Positions 21,812 through 32,261 of a DNA stretch of 64,000 nucleotides are shown here, in pieces (positions within the stretch are counted from its first letter, which is position 1; each line of letters starts with the position of its first letter). The notes beneath the pieces were generated by a model. It saw only the letters and a list, made by a program, of their open reading frames with translations. It searched no databases and was not told the origin of the DNA. The position numbers and the translations under genes were made by a program. Source of the stretch: Molossus alvarezi. Taxonomy: Eukaryota; Chordata; Mammalia; Chiroptera; Molossidae. The stretch is from NCBI GenBank assembly GCA_037176705.1, contig CM073886.1, positions 2,356,001-2,420,000 on the forward strand, in the 5' to 3' direction.

Positions 21812-22630
21812 TTTAGCTATCACTGTGGGCTTTGGAGCCTGTCAAGTTCTCCCTGTGGGTGTTGGTGTTCTGCTGTTTGTGGCTCCCTCTCCTGTGTTTA
21901 GATGAGCGAGGGAGGACCCGCGTTGAACACCACTGTCAAGTCTTACTTTCCTGGTCAAAGTTGCCAGCCCAGGAAACGTACTGTTATCCTCTAGCTTTTT
22001 GCCTGGAGGCTAGCAGTCTAGGTTAATTGATGAGTTTTGGGTCGTCAGTTGATTGAAAAACTCCCTCTGGTGCTCAGCCAAGGGGCTTTCACAAGGGTGG
22101 GGCAGATGCTGGTCGTTAGTGAGCCTCAATTAACACTTCAATGGCCCACAGGGTGGGGTTGGATCTCCGAGGGAGGGGCTGCTGCCTCTCCCCAGAGCCC
22201 TGGGAAGGAGCAATGTGGCCACCGTCCTGAGTGGCTGCACTCAGCCAAAGCTCCGAGAGCCCTCCAAACCCCAAGTGTCCCGACACAGTTCCAGTCCAGT
22301 CTGCCCTCCCTCCGCCGGAGCCCAAGGTGAGTGGCTGTGGCTGTTTCAGCCTCTGTCCCGGCTGCGCTGTGGAGCCGCCTGGGAGTGTAACCCGCGGGCG
22401 CCGCTCCCAGCTGAGGCCGCTGCCGAGCTGCCGACCGTGGGCTCCCAACCCCGTCTCGCGCCTTCGCAAGCCTACCGGGATGGAGTCAGTGTCCCTCGTT
22501 GTATGGTCCTCGCAAGCTGCTTTTCTGTTGTTTTTTCCCGTCGATTTGTCTGTGTTATAGTTGTAATTCCAGTTTGGTTCTGGGAGACGGACTGTGTAGC
22601 TCCGTTCACTCCTCCGCCATTTTTCGGTTC
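21812..22630 (-). promoter_or_regulatory. Type B L1 5' UTR (internal promoter region)
   Basis: An 819-base CpG-containing leader between the L1 start and ORF1. It contains the YY1-like site (22617-22623), the block shared with the L1s at 13446 and 25590 (TAGTTGTAATTCCAGTTTGG, 22558-22577) and a GC-rich stretch near 22300-22460. Promoter function is inferred from L1 biology. It has no 73-bp units, unlike the type A leader. Confidence 0.7.
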
Positions 22631-22644
22631 TATCCTTTGTTTTA
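22631..22644. repeat. Right target-site duplication of full-length L1
   Basis: TATCCTTTGTTTTA, identical to 16764-16777; continues directly into the older host L1 (AAGTCTATTTTATCTAG). Confidence 0.93.
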
Positions 22645-23426
22645 AAGTCTATTTTATCTAGTATCAGTAGCAATACCTTAGATTTTTGTTTTGTTTTGTT
22701 TTAATTTTCATAAAATGTCTTTTTCCATCTCTTTACTTTCAGACTTGGTGTGTTTTTCTACCTGAAGCGAGTATCTTGTAGGCAGCATACGGTAGGGTTT
22801 TGTTTTCTTGCCCTTCCTGTTACCTTATGTGTTTTGATTGGAGAATTATATCCATTTACATTTAAAATAATAGTTAAAAGATATGTAGTTATTGCCATTT
22901 TATTATTCATATTCTCTTCCTCATTCTCCTTCTTCTTCTTCAACCCTTTAACATTTCTTATAATACTAGTTTGGTGGTGATGAACTCCTTTTGATTTTTC
23001 TTGTCTGGGAAACTCTTTCTCTGTCCTTTGATTCTAAATGACAGCTTTGCAGGGTAGAGTAATCTTGGTTTTAGGTCCTTGTTTTTCATCACTTTGAATA
23101 TGTCTTGCCACTCCCTTCTGGCGTGCAAAGTTTCTGTTGAGAAATCAGCTGACAGTCTTATGGGAGCTCCTTGTAGATAACTAACTGTCTCTCTCCTGCT
23201 GCTTTATGATTCTCTCTTTATCTTTAACTTTTGCTATTTTAATTATGATATGTCTTGGTGTGGCCCTCTTTGGGTTCACCTTGTTTGAGATTCACTGTGC
23301 TTCCTGGACTTGTGTGTCTTTTCCCTTCACCAGGTTAGAGACGTTTTCAATCATCATTTCTTCAAATAGGTTCTCAATTCCTTGCTCTCTTCTCCTTCAT
23401 GGTACCCCTGTGATGTGAATATTCTT

Positions 23427-23790
23427 TTATTTTTAAATTAATTAATTTATTTTTGTTACAGATGTTTCTCTGTCCCCCCCCCTGCCACTGATTCCTCCTC
23501 CCTCTCCTTCCCTGCCCTATCCCCAGCTTTGTTGTCCATGTCCATTGTTCATGCATACATGCATATAAGTTCTGTGATTTATCCCCCCCCCTCTTGTGGG
23601 GACTGTCAGTGTGTACCACACTTCCATGTCTCTGGGACTATACCATTTCTCAGACTGTTATGTTCATTATATTCCACAAATAAGTGAGATCATATGATAT
23701 TTGTCTTTCTCTGTTTGGCTTGTTTCACTTAGGATAATACTTTTCAGGTCCCTCCATGTTGTCTCAAAGGATAAGAGATCTTTCTTTCTT
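23427..23790 (-). mobile_element. 5'-truncated L1 insertion (364 bp)
   Basis: Only the 3' UTR and extreme ORF2 C-terminus, with T/A tail at 23427-23457. Perfect 16-base duplication TGATGTGAATATTCTT at 23411-23426 and 23791-23806 in the older L1 ORF1 region. A textbook truncated retrotransposition. Confidence 0.96.
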
Positions 23791-25590
23791 TGATGTGAAT
23801 ATTCTTAAACTTGATGTTGTCACAGAAGTTTTTTAAACTCTCCTCATTTTAAAAAATTCTTTCTTTGTAGCTTCTTGTCTCCCAAATTTCTGATTCAGTC
23901 CCCTGCTTCATGGGATCTGCTGTTGATTCCTACTATTGTATTCTTCACTTCAGTTATTACATTCTTCCTTTCTGACTGTTTTTTTAATGGTTCCTATGTC
24001 ATTTTTTTTTATGCGGTTGATGTTCTCACTGAGTTCCCTGAGCATCCTTATAACCATTGCCCTGAACTCTGTATCTGGTAGTTTGCTTGCTTACATTTCA
24101 TTTAATTGTTTTTCTGGAGTTTTCTCCTGCTCTTTTATTTGGGGCATGTTTCCTTGACTACTCATTTTGGCTGCCTCCCTGTGTTTGTGTCTATGTATCA
24201 GGTAGAGCTGCTATGTATCCCTGTCCTAGTAGAATGGTATTGTGTAGGAGGAGTCTTATAGGGTGCAAGGGCACAGCTTCCCTAGTCACCTGAGCTGAGT
24301 GCTCCAGGTACATCCCCCATGTGGGCTGTGTGTACCCTCCTATTGTAGTTAAGCCTTGATTGCTGTTGGTATGTCAATGGGAGGGATTGACCTCCCTGGA
24401 CAATTGACTAGAAGGACTGGCTATGATTATGGCAGATGAGCTGCTGAGTAAGAACTGACCCCACAGAACAGGGCTCCCTTCAGTGGGGCTCTGCTGCCTA
24501 ATGAGTCTGCCCTTTGTGTGTGTTGTTCACGGAGGTGGTTGGGTGGTGTTCCAGCATGGTCTGAAGCTGACCACTAGGTGTGCTGGCCCTAAGCCTTCCC
24601 AGGGGGTATAGGCAATGTCAACCACCACCTGTGCCCTGCCCAGGGACACCTGGCATGAGACACAAAGTGATCTTTAGATGGCTGCAACATGTGCTGAGCT
24701 TGGAGGTGCCCAGGAAAGGTCAAGCTGCAAACCAAGACCAGCTTCCACTAGCATTGGACCTGGGGCCACTTAGCAAGAGGTACGTGGCACACCAAGGCAA
24801 GACGTTTCTTGTTTGGATTTGTAAACCTTTGAGAAAATTTAAGAAAATCCATAGCATTAGCCAAGGCATGTCTTTAGTGTGGAAATAGCTTGGGTGGGCC
24901 CACAAGTTGAGTGGGGCAAGGTCTCAGGGAATCATCAGACAGGTGCATGGTATGAACCAGGCTGATGAAGACCCAGATATGGCGCTTATTGTGGGAGGGC
25001 TCAGCAAGAAACAATGGCCTCTGCCAGCACTTCTGTCTGGGAGAAAGCTGCCCCTCTAGCCCTTGCCCTGAAGCTGGACAATTTGGTTCCTCTCCATATG
25101 TTCCTGGTGTGTTTTGAGCTCTGCCCCAGCTCTGGAGCTCAGCAGGAGTGAGTATGAGTAAGTGTATTTGCAGATCCTTTAAGAGGAACACCTGGGACTC
25201 CAGAAGCCTGTCATCTCTCTCAGCATCAACCTTGCTGGTTTTCACAGCCAGAAGTTATGGGGCCTTCTCTTTCTGGCACTGGAACCCTGAGCAGAGCCCC
25301 TGGTGTGGGGGTGGGACTCCTTGACTCTCAGGAAAGAGCTCTGTATCCAAGATACCCTCCTGATTTTTAACTTCCACATTAAGTGTGAGGCCAGTTTTTT
25401 CTCAGGTCTCTGTCCCTCCTACTAGTCTTGACACCCGGCTTCTTTGTATGTCCTTTGTTGTAGGACTTCGGTTCAGCTAGACTTCAGCAGTTCTGAAGGA
25501 TGGTTGTTCTGTAGTTTAGTTGTAATTTTGATGTGGTTGTGGGCGGAGAAGAACACAACAATGACTTGCTCTGCCATCTTGACTGGAAGA

Positions 25591-26535
25591 CTCTAAACTT
25601 GCCTTAGTAAAATGAATAAAGACAAAGTAATAGTTATTGCAATACAATGAGTACACACCTAACGTTACTATTACTGAGTGTACTCCCCAGTGGTACACCC
25701 AGTATTTTACACCCAGGGTAGATTATCTTTTAATATCGCTCTCCTTTGTACAATAAAAATATTTTAGACAGGATCACTGAACAATTAGTAATAATCGTTA
25801 TTTCCTTAATTAACACTTAGGTTTAAAATGAACAATTTAAAAAGAAATATGAAGTTCCATTTTAAGCATATTATTCAAATTAAGTAAAATATTTAATATA
25901 GGAATCAAAATTTGAACTTATTCCCAACTTTACATCTTGTAATTCATACCTTTCACTCTTTTTAATTTTAAACGCAAGTAAAAACTGTCAGTGTCCAGCA
26001 GAGGAAAAGAGGCAGCGGGACTTGGTCATCTTTCTTTTCCTCGCGAGGTATGTGCTATTGTTGTTTATTTCCAATGCACGGCTTAAATGCAGGAATATGT
26101 GATGTCACAGAACTTGGAGTTGTAAATGGCACCCAAAACAAACCTGAACAAATTCAAGTGGCTATGAACTTACCACTGGAAATGAGTGGGCATCTCTGAG
26201 TCTGCTATTTGTCAGGGACTGGCTGGGTAACTCTCTTCCAAATTAGCTTTCATGTAGGACACAATGTTTATTAAAGATTTTATCCATTTGGGACCAGTCA
26301 AGGGGCTCAAACCACATCAGTAATTTGAAGAGGTAAAACCTTGTAAAGAATTATTAACTAGTAGAGAGGATTATCTGCTAGGAGAGGTAAAGAAATCTCT
26401 CAATAATATGAGAATAACAGGTGTAGGAAGCATTTACTATAGGACTGAGAGAATACTCAAGTGTATTAATTTTCTATTGCTGAGCAACAAATCAGCATAA
26501 GTTTAGCAGTTTAAACACTATCTATTTAGCTGTTA
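25591..26535. other. Unassigned sequence, A/T-rich; no gene seen
   Basis: No recognised repeat apart from a possible ancient-repeat start at about 26462-26510 (TATTAATTTTCTATTGCTGA). Open frames are short. Confidence 0.4.
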
Positions 26536-26539
26536 TGTA

Positions 26540-26700
26540 AAACAGTGTATTGGTTTCTCAAAAATTTAAACACAGAATTACCATATGACACAGCAATTCT
26601 ACTTCTGGGCATATACCCCAAATGACTGAAAATAGGGACTTGAAAGATATTTGTATCCCTACTTGTTCAATTTGTAGCAGAACATATTATATGGAAAACT
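26540..26700 (+). mobile_element. Old L1 ORF2 C-terminal fragment
   Basis: Plus-strand old L1 sequence: TTTCTCAAAAATTTAAACAC, GAATTACCATATGACACAGC, CTACTTCTGGGCATATACCC, AGATATTTGTATCCC. One of the few plus-oriented L1 pieces. Confidence 0.75.
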
Positions 26701-27029
26701 GGGCTAGACTCAGGAAGGAGGAGTGGCATTAGTACAGAAGTATCAGTGACAAGGTCTGCAGACAGCCCCGTCTTCCTGGCAGGAAGGAACAATATTTGAA
26801 GAATTTCTGATTGAAGTGAAGGAAGAATGTGGCAAACCAGGACTGTGTCTGAGTGTCAGGAAGAGAAAAGTCATGGCTACAGGAGAAATGCACCAGTTTA
26901 ACATGGACAATGAAGCATTACAATGAAAGAGTTTGCTTAGCTCAGTTCAGTCATCACTTCAAGTGGAGACTGAAGACAAATCAAGAGGACGTGAAGACTG
27001 AGCAGGGCAGGATGGGTAGAATTAGGAGA
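26701..27029. other. Unassigned sequence upstream of RTE relic
   Basis: No recognised feature. It could be a degraded upstream part of the RTE-like element that follows. Confidence 0.3.
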
Positions 27030-27485
27030 GATCACTGAGAGCAAGGATGTGTCATTGGAGACCCAGGCCAAGGTCACCACGTGCTTGTATTCCTGATTAC
27101 TATGTACAGGTATAAAAGTTGGACAACGAAGAAGGCTGAGAGAAAAACATGGGTTCATTTGGAACGTGGTGTGAGAAGAAACCTCGAGGGACATCCTGGG
27201 CACCAGAAAGATGACCAGGTGGGTCCCAGAGCAAATTAAGTCTGAAACATCGCTGGAGGCAAAAATGACAGAATGGAAGCTGTCCTACTTCCACCACGCC
27301 ATGAGAAAGCGATTTCTTTGGAAAAGACAATAATGCTGGAAAAGTAGAAGGAAGATCAAATATAATATGGCCTGACTCCATAAAAGAAGTCATGAGTGTG
27401 AGGCCGCAGGAGCTGAGCAGGGCTGTTGAAGACAGGACATTGTGGATGGCATTCATTAACCGGGTCACTAGCAGTTGAAGTCAAT
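27030..27485 (+). mobile_element. RTE-clade LINE relic (C-terminus of reverse transcriptase protein)
   Basis: Plus-strand translation, with frameshifts, matches the C-terminal region known from RTE/BovB-type LINE proteins: WTTKKAERK (near 27118), MGSFGTWCEKK (27149 on), KLSYFHHAMRKR (near 27277), then an open 45-codon stretch at 27339-27473 with GKVEGRSNIIWPDSIKEV and ELSRAVEDRTLW. The last block corresponds to the conserved RW-D-I and V-DR--W tail of that clade. It is an old mammalian RTE relic rather than L1. The assignment rests on remembered family motifs. Confidence 0.7.
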
Positions 27486-27489
27486 TCAG

Positions 27490-27925
27490 TGTCACATCAC
27501 ACACACACACACACACACACAAACACATGCTCACACACATGCACACACAATCACACTCATACCCACTCACACACATACACACATTCACTCACATACACAC
27601 TCACACACACACACAAACACATGCTCACACACATGCACACACAATCACACTCATACCCACTCACACACATACACACATTCACTCACATACACACTCACAC
27701 ACACACACACAAACACATGCTCACACACATGCACACACATACACACACAATCACACTCATACCCACTCACACACATACACACACTCACTCACATACACAC
27801 TCATACACTCACATGCACACACATCACACACATGTACACCATCACACACACTCACAATACTCTCACACACACTCACACACACGCTCACACACTCTCTCAC
27901 ACACACACACACTTTCATAGCAACA
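27490..27925. repeat. CA-rich minisatellite with about 95-bp higher-order period
   Basis: Imperfect CACA tract in which AAACACATGCTCACACACAT recurs at 27521, 27615 and 27711 (spacings 94 and 96). The units are followed by irregular CA/TCA repeats. All frames appear open only because the repeat lacks stops. Confidence 0.9.
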
Positions 27926-28372
27926 TTATTCACAGTAGCCAAAAGGTACAAGCAACCCAAGTTGCTCAATCAACTGATGAATGAATAAACAGAATGTGAT
28001 ATATCTGTGCAATGGACTGTTCATCAGCTTTAAAAACGAGGACGTTCTGACACATAATCTAACATGGATCAAGCTTGAAAGTGTCTCCATGAAATAAACC
28101 AGTCACAGAAGGACAAATACTGCATGATCCCACTTACATGAGGTACCTAGCATCAGATTCATAGAGACAGAGAGTAGAGTATTGATTGCCAGGAGGTTTA
28201 TTGTTTAATGGGCACAGAGTTTCAGTTGGGGTGATGGAAAGTGTTTTGGAGAAGGATGGGGTGATGGTCGTACAACAGTGTGGATTATGTAATGCCACGG
28301 AACCGGACACTTACAGATCTTAAAAATGGTAAATTTTCTTTTATGTGTATTTTACCACAATGAAGAACAATA
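27915..28372 (+). mobile_element. Old L1 3' end (L1MB-like)
   Basis: TTCATAGCAACATTATTCAC, CAAATACTGCATGATCCCAC, TTTATTGTTTAATGGGCACA, ending in ATTTTACCACAATGAAG (28350-28366), the typical end of an old L1MB-type 3' UTR. Confidence 0.8.
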
Positions 28373-28384
28373 ACAATGACAAAA

Positions 28385-28720
28385 AATGTCACCTATTTGC
28401 CAGCTCACAGTTCTGGAGGTTAGCGTCCTTTGCTCAGGATGTGATCGGACTGAAATCAAGGAGACAGCCAGACTGCGGTCTCCTTTGGCTGGGGAACATT
28501 CCCCTTCAGAGCTCATGCAGTTGGCTGTGTTTAGCTCCTTGCAGCTGTAGCACTGACATCTCCATTTCCTGCTGGCTGTGGTCTGGGGGCCACTCAGCTT
28601 GTAGCCACTGCCTGTGTTCCTCGGCCCCCTGTCTTCAAGCCAGAAACCACGCACCTACCCTCTGTGCTCTGACTCCACCTTCGAGTGACTCTGGTGCAGC
28701 CCAGCGTCTGTCATGCACCC
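28385..28720 (+). repeat. Ancient interspersed repeat, family not named
   Basis: Contains CAGCTCACAGTTCTGGAGGT and a downstream TGAAATCAAGGAGACAGCC motif, characteristic of a common old mammalian repeat that I cannot name with certainty. A relative lies at 30490-30810. Confidence 0.5.
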
Positions 28721-29189
28721 CACTCAAAGAACGACTGACTCCTAAGGCCAGGACTGAAACGGCCACACACAGGTGAAAACCGCCCAAGTTGCCATTGGCC
28801 AGGAGCTCCAGCTTCACGGCGATGATGCTTACCTTGGCAATGACATTGGCGTCAACAGCGGAGATGCATTTAGTAGTAAGGAGTTAATCGTTTTGACATC
28901 AGCAGAAGACAGCACCACGGATAACTGGAGCGGAAGACACAGGACCGGGAGGTGGCTCAGCTGAGGCCCCTGTGTGGGGCATTTTTTTGTCTGCCCGCAT
29001 TCTGTTCTTGGAGGACCCACTCCCTCGCCTACCCTTGCAAGTGGAGGTGTCCGTCATGCTGTCCCACCTGGCCACGGACTTTCTCTTGGTGTCAATGACT
29101 GGTCCGGGGCGGTTACATACATTAAGCAGTACCAATCTCAGTCCTTCCACAAGATTTTACAGAAACTAAACCATTTGTGTTTTCTGTGT
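28721..29189. other. Mostly unassigned sequence with a weak exon candidate
   Basis: No repeat recognised. A splice-like pair on the minus strand at 28833-28924 is listed separately. Confidence 0.35.
28833..28924 (-). other. Candidate spliced exon (unproven)
   Basis: On the minus strand a pyrimidine-rich acceptor (TGTGTCTTCCGCTCCAG) precedes 92 bases that end in a consensus donor (GCCAAG, then GTAAGC at 28832-28827). One of the three frames is open through the 92 bases. Chance matches of this quality are expected in 64 kb, and nothing homologous is recognised. It could be noise or a noncoding-RNA exon. Confidence 0.15.
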
Positions 29190-29760
29190 TGATTATCAAC
29201 TGCTGTGCAACAACTTACCTCAGAACGCAGTGGCTTACATACAGCTTGTTTTTATTGTTTACACTATTACAGATGTCCCCACTTCCCACCTCCCCTTTGC
29301 CCCTCCCCCTCCCCCCACCCTTTACCCCCGTCCCTCTGGCCATCACCACACTGTGGTAGTGTCTATGGGTCATGCGTATATGTCTTTGTCTGATCCCTTC
29401 ACCTTCTTTCATGCAGTCCAGCCCTCTTCGTTCCTGTAGGCCAGGACTCCACACAGGCCACAGTCAGATGGATCGTCCTTGCTCTATGATGTCTGTGTCC
29501 TCGGCTGGAAGATTTATAGGTGTGGGACCCAAATCATCTGGAGACTACCCTTGTGTTCCTTTGTTGATGCTGGCTGTCTGCTGAGCCAGGTAGGCACTAT
29601 GGTGTCTCCAGTAGGTGGCTAAGCCACAGCCGAGAGTCTGAGCAGCCTCACCACACTGCCTTCACTGGGCAGCCTTGGGCTGCCTTCTCCAGACCACTCC
29701 TGCAAAATGACCTTTGCAGAGATGCTACTATTTTGTGTGTTCTGATCCTAAGAAGGCAGG
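29190..29760 (+). repeat. Ancient interspersed repeat split by an L1 tail
   Basis: GCTGTGCAACAACTTACCTC and AACGCAGTGGCTTACA before, and CCTCGGCTGGAAGATTTAT, GGGACCCAAATCATCTGGAG, TTGATGCTGGCTGTCTGCTG after the L1 piece, form one old repeat of the type also seen at 48298-48850. Family not named. Confidence 0.5.
29249..29440 (-). mobile_element. Short L1 3' UTR fragment
   Basis: TTTATTGTTTACACTATTAC followed by a C-rich tract and TGTCTATGGGTCATGCGTAT. It is a diverged relative of the bat L1 3' UTRs at 1940 and 60605, in reverse complement. Confidence 0.6.
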
Positions 29761-30489
29761 ATGTCATTTAGCCAGCTCAAGAAAAAAATGTTCCGCCCCA
29801 AGATAAGTGGAAACTAGATTTGTTTGACTTTTATCTAAGTCTCAAGGTTGGGGAAAGATCTGGGGAGAGGGGCTGGTTTATAACATTGAACATGTTATTA
29901 ATTACCTTGAATGGGCTGCACGCATTGCTTTTAAGTACGTGGATTTTGCCCAGGGGTATGGAGTGGGCACTTTGGTTGGGCAGGGGCAGGACTCGAGTGA
30001 GGTTTCATAGATCCACATTCCTGGCTGCTCAGAGCTCACCCTTGGACTAATGAGGCTGGTGCAGTCACTGGGCACAGGGTGCGGTCATGGCCAGACCCAA
30101 ACAGTGATGTCTTATTCCTCTCTTTCTGCCATTGCTCAGAAGCATTGCAATGCAGTATAATAGGGGCAGTGATTGCTTCCTTTCGGTGTGTTCTCCCCAA
30201 TGGCTGCCCTTTCAACAATCTGTACAAGGGAGGTGGCTATGTGATGTATCTCCAGCCTGGGATACAATGCAGATTCCACTGGGCAGGTGGAGTTGAACGA
30301 CCATCCTAGGGAGCAGGGGCAGCAGGCTTGTGGAAAGCTGTTAGAGGAAGTGGCGTGAAGCCAGAGTAATGATGTACAGAGAGCCGAGTCAGAGGGTGGA
30401 GGCTTCTTGAGGGAGCTGGCTCCTGTCCCACGGTCCCTGCGTCCAGCTTCTGCTCTCAGCCCTACCAACCGAGGGCCATGAAGCAACAA
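29761..30489. other. Unassigned sequence, no gene seen
   Basis: No repeat family recognised. Open frames are short and without domains. Confidence 0.35.
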
Positions 30490-30810
30490 CACACCTGTGC
30501 TCTCTCACGGTCTGGAGGTCAGCAGCCTGCAGCCGGCCTCCCTGAGCCGAAGTCAAGGTGTCAGCAGAGCTGCGCCTCTGGAGGCTCCCGAGAATCCACT
30601 TTCTTGTCTTTTCCCACAGTTCTTGGCTAGTGGGTTCTTCCCTGTTTAAGGCAGGAAAGTCCAGCAGACTCTCACATTGAATTCCTCTGACACTTATTCC
30701 TCTGCCTCCCTCCTTCGTGAGGACCACGTGGGTCCAGTGGGCCAGCCGGACGACCAGGGCACCTCATCTCCAGTGCTGTTCCACAACCTTAATTCCATCG
30801 ACAGTCCTGT
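30490..30810 (+). repeat. Ancient interspersed repeat, family not named
   Basis: GTCTGGAGGTCAGCAGCC, AAGTCAAGGTGTCAGCAG, TCTGGAGGCTCCCGAGAATC, TTTTCCCACAGTTCTTGGCT: the same old repeat type as 28385-28720. An open frame running through it is incidental. Confidence 0.5.
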
Positions 30811-31424
30811 CTTCCCTCGCATGGAACAGGTGGGCGGATTCTGGGGATTAGGGCGTGGACGTCTTCGGTGGGGTCGTTATCTGGCCACCACACATGCTGC
30901 TATCACCTGTTTAGTAATGCGGGGGGAAATAGTCACCTCAGTTCATTATGCTGTTCTTACTGTCGAACTGTGGACTCCTGAAAGGGGGTTTGGCAGGAGA
31001 GAACGTCTGTGTGTCAAGCACCTAAGATGTGTCTGTCACATGGTTTTGTGATTTCACGAAGATTACCCTACTTCTCCTGGAAGTGCTTGGTGGTGGGTCG
31101 TTAGGGTGCTTTCAGCTGAAAGGAACTTTGGCCTGAGCGCAGCAGCCTGACAAGCAGGCAGTCATTTCTATCCCAGTGAAAGTCTGGAAGCAGGCAGCTG
31201 CCAAGGTCAGTAACACCGAGCATCGTCAGGGTCAGCAGCTCTGAGTTCCCTGGCTTTTTCTAATCGCTTCTGCCTCATGGTCAAATAGGGCTGCCCCTGC
31301 TCCAGGCATCAGATCTATTTTCAGTTCAAAAATGAGGGCGAGGGAAGGATGGCACCAGCTACAGCGGCTCCTTTTCATTATTCATTTTTATTTATTATTT
31401 TATATTTTGTTTATTCATTATTTA
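30811..31424. other. Unassigned sequence, no gene seen
   Basis: No repeat recognised until the T/A-rich stretch at about 31375-31442 that leads into the next L1. Confidence 0.35.
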
Positions 31425-32261
31425 TTTATTTATTTTTTTAAAGTCAATTTTTTTATTTTTGTTACAGATGTTTCTCCTTCCACTCCGATTCCCCCCTCCC
31501 CCTCCTTCCACGCCTTGTCCCCAGCTTTGTTGTCCATGTCCATTGTTCATGCATACATGCATATAAGTTCTGTGGTTTATCTCTCCCCCACCAACCCCTT
31601 TTCTAGGGATGGTCAGTCTTTACCTTAATTCCATGTTTCTGGGACTACCCCATTTCTCAGACTGTTATGTTCATTATATTCCACAAATAAGTGAGATCAT
31701 ACGATACTTGTCTTTCTCTGCTTGGCTTGTTTCACTTAAAATAATACTTTCCAGGTCCCTCCATGTTTTCTCAAAGAATAAGAAATATTTCTTTCTTACA
31801 GCTGCATAGTACTCCATTGTGTATATGTACCACAGCTTTTTTATCCATTTGTCTACTGATGGACATGTGGGCTGTTTCCAGATCTTAGCTATTGTAAACA
31901 GTGCCGCTATGAACATGGGGTACATATAGTCTTTCTAATTGGTGTTTCAGGCTTCTTAGGGTATATTCCTAGAAGTGGGATCACTGGGTCAAATGGCAGA
32001 TCAATTTTTAAATTTTTTTTAGGAAACTCCACATTGTTTTCCATAGTGGCTGCACCAGTCTGCTTTCCCACCAGCAGTGTACTAAAGTCCCCTTTTCTCC
32101 ACAACCTCGTCAACACTTGTTATTTGATGATTTGTTGATGGCGGCCATTCTGACAGGTGTGAGATGATACCTCATTGTTGTTTTAATTTGCATCTCTCTG
32201 ATGATTAGTGATGTTGAGCATTCCTTCATATGTTTCTTAGCCATTTGTATGTCCTGTTTCA

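Larger units (their letters stand above)
16778..22630 (-). mobile_element. Full-length, recently inserted L1 (5.85 kb, type B 5' UTR)
   Basis: Minus-strand order: 5' UTR 22630-21812, ORF1 21811-20931, 45-base spacer, ORF2 20885-17061, 3' UTR 17060-16778 with an A-rich tail (TTTA/TTTTA runs on plus, 16778-16830). It is bounded by a perfect 14-base duplication. The 5' end carries CCATTTT (22617-22623), the plus-strand form of the YY1-like start motif. Damage is limited to four stops in ORF2 and one frameshift in ORF1, so it cannot encode its own machinery as it stands but is much younger than most L1 around it. Confidence 0.96.
22631..25590 (-). mobile_element. Old L1, 5' portion (endonuclease, ORF1, 5' UTR)
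   Basis: Continuation of the host L1 from 15971-16777. Minus-strand order: 5' UTR from about 25590 with YY1-like CCATCTT (25574-25580), ORF1 (about 24150-22960, with plus-strand remnants such as TCAGCTGACAGTCTTATGGG) and the start of ORF2 endonuclease (about 22920-22631). Frames are heavily broken. A truncated younger L1 (23427-23790) is inserted. Confidence 0.8.

Noticed and set aside
27426..27988. His/Thr-rich frames over 150 codons
   Set aside because: Translation of the CA-rich tract in several frames at once.
30677..31051. Plus-strand frame with a donor-like CAG/GTGGGC after it
   Set aside because: Its first part lies in an ancient interspersed repeat of the 28385-28720 type.
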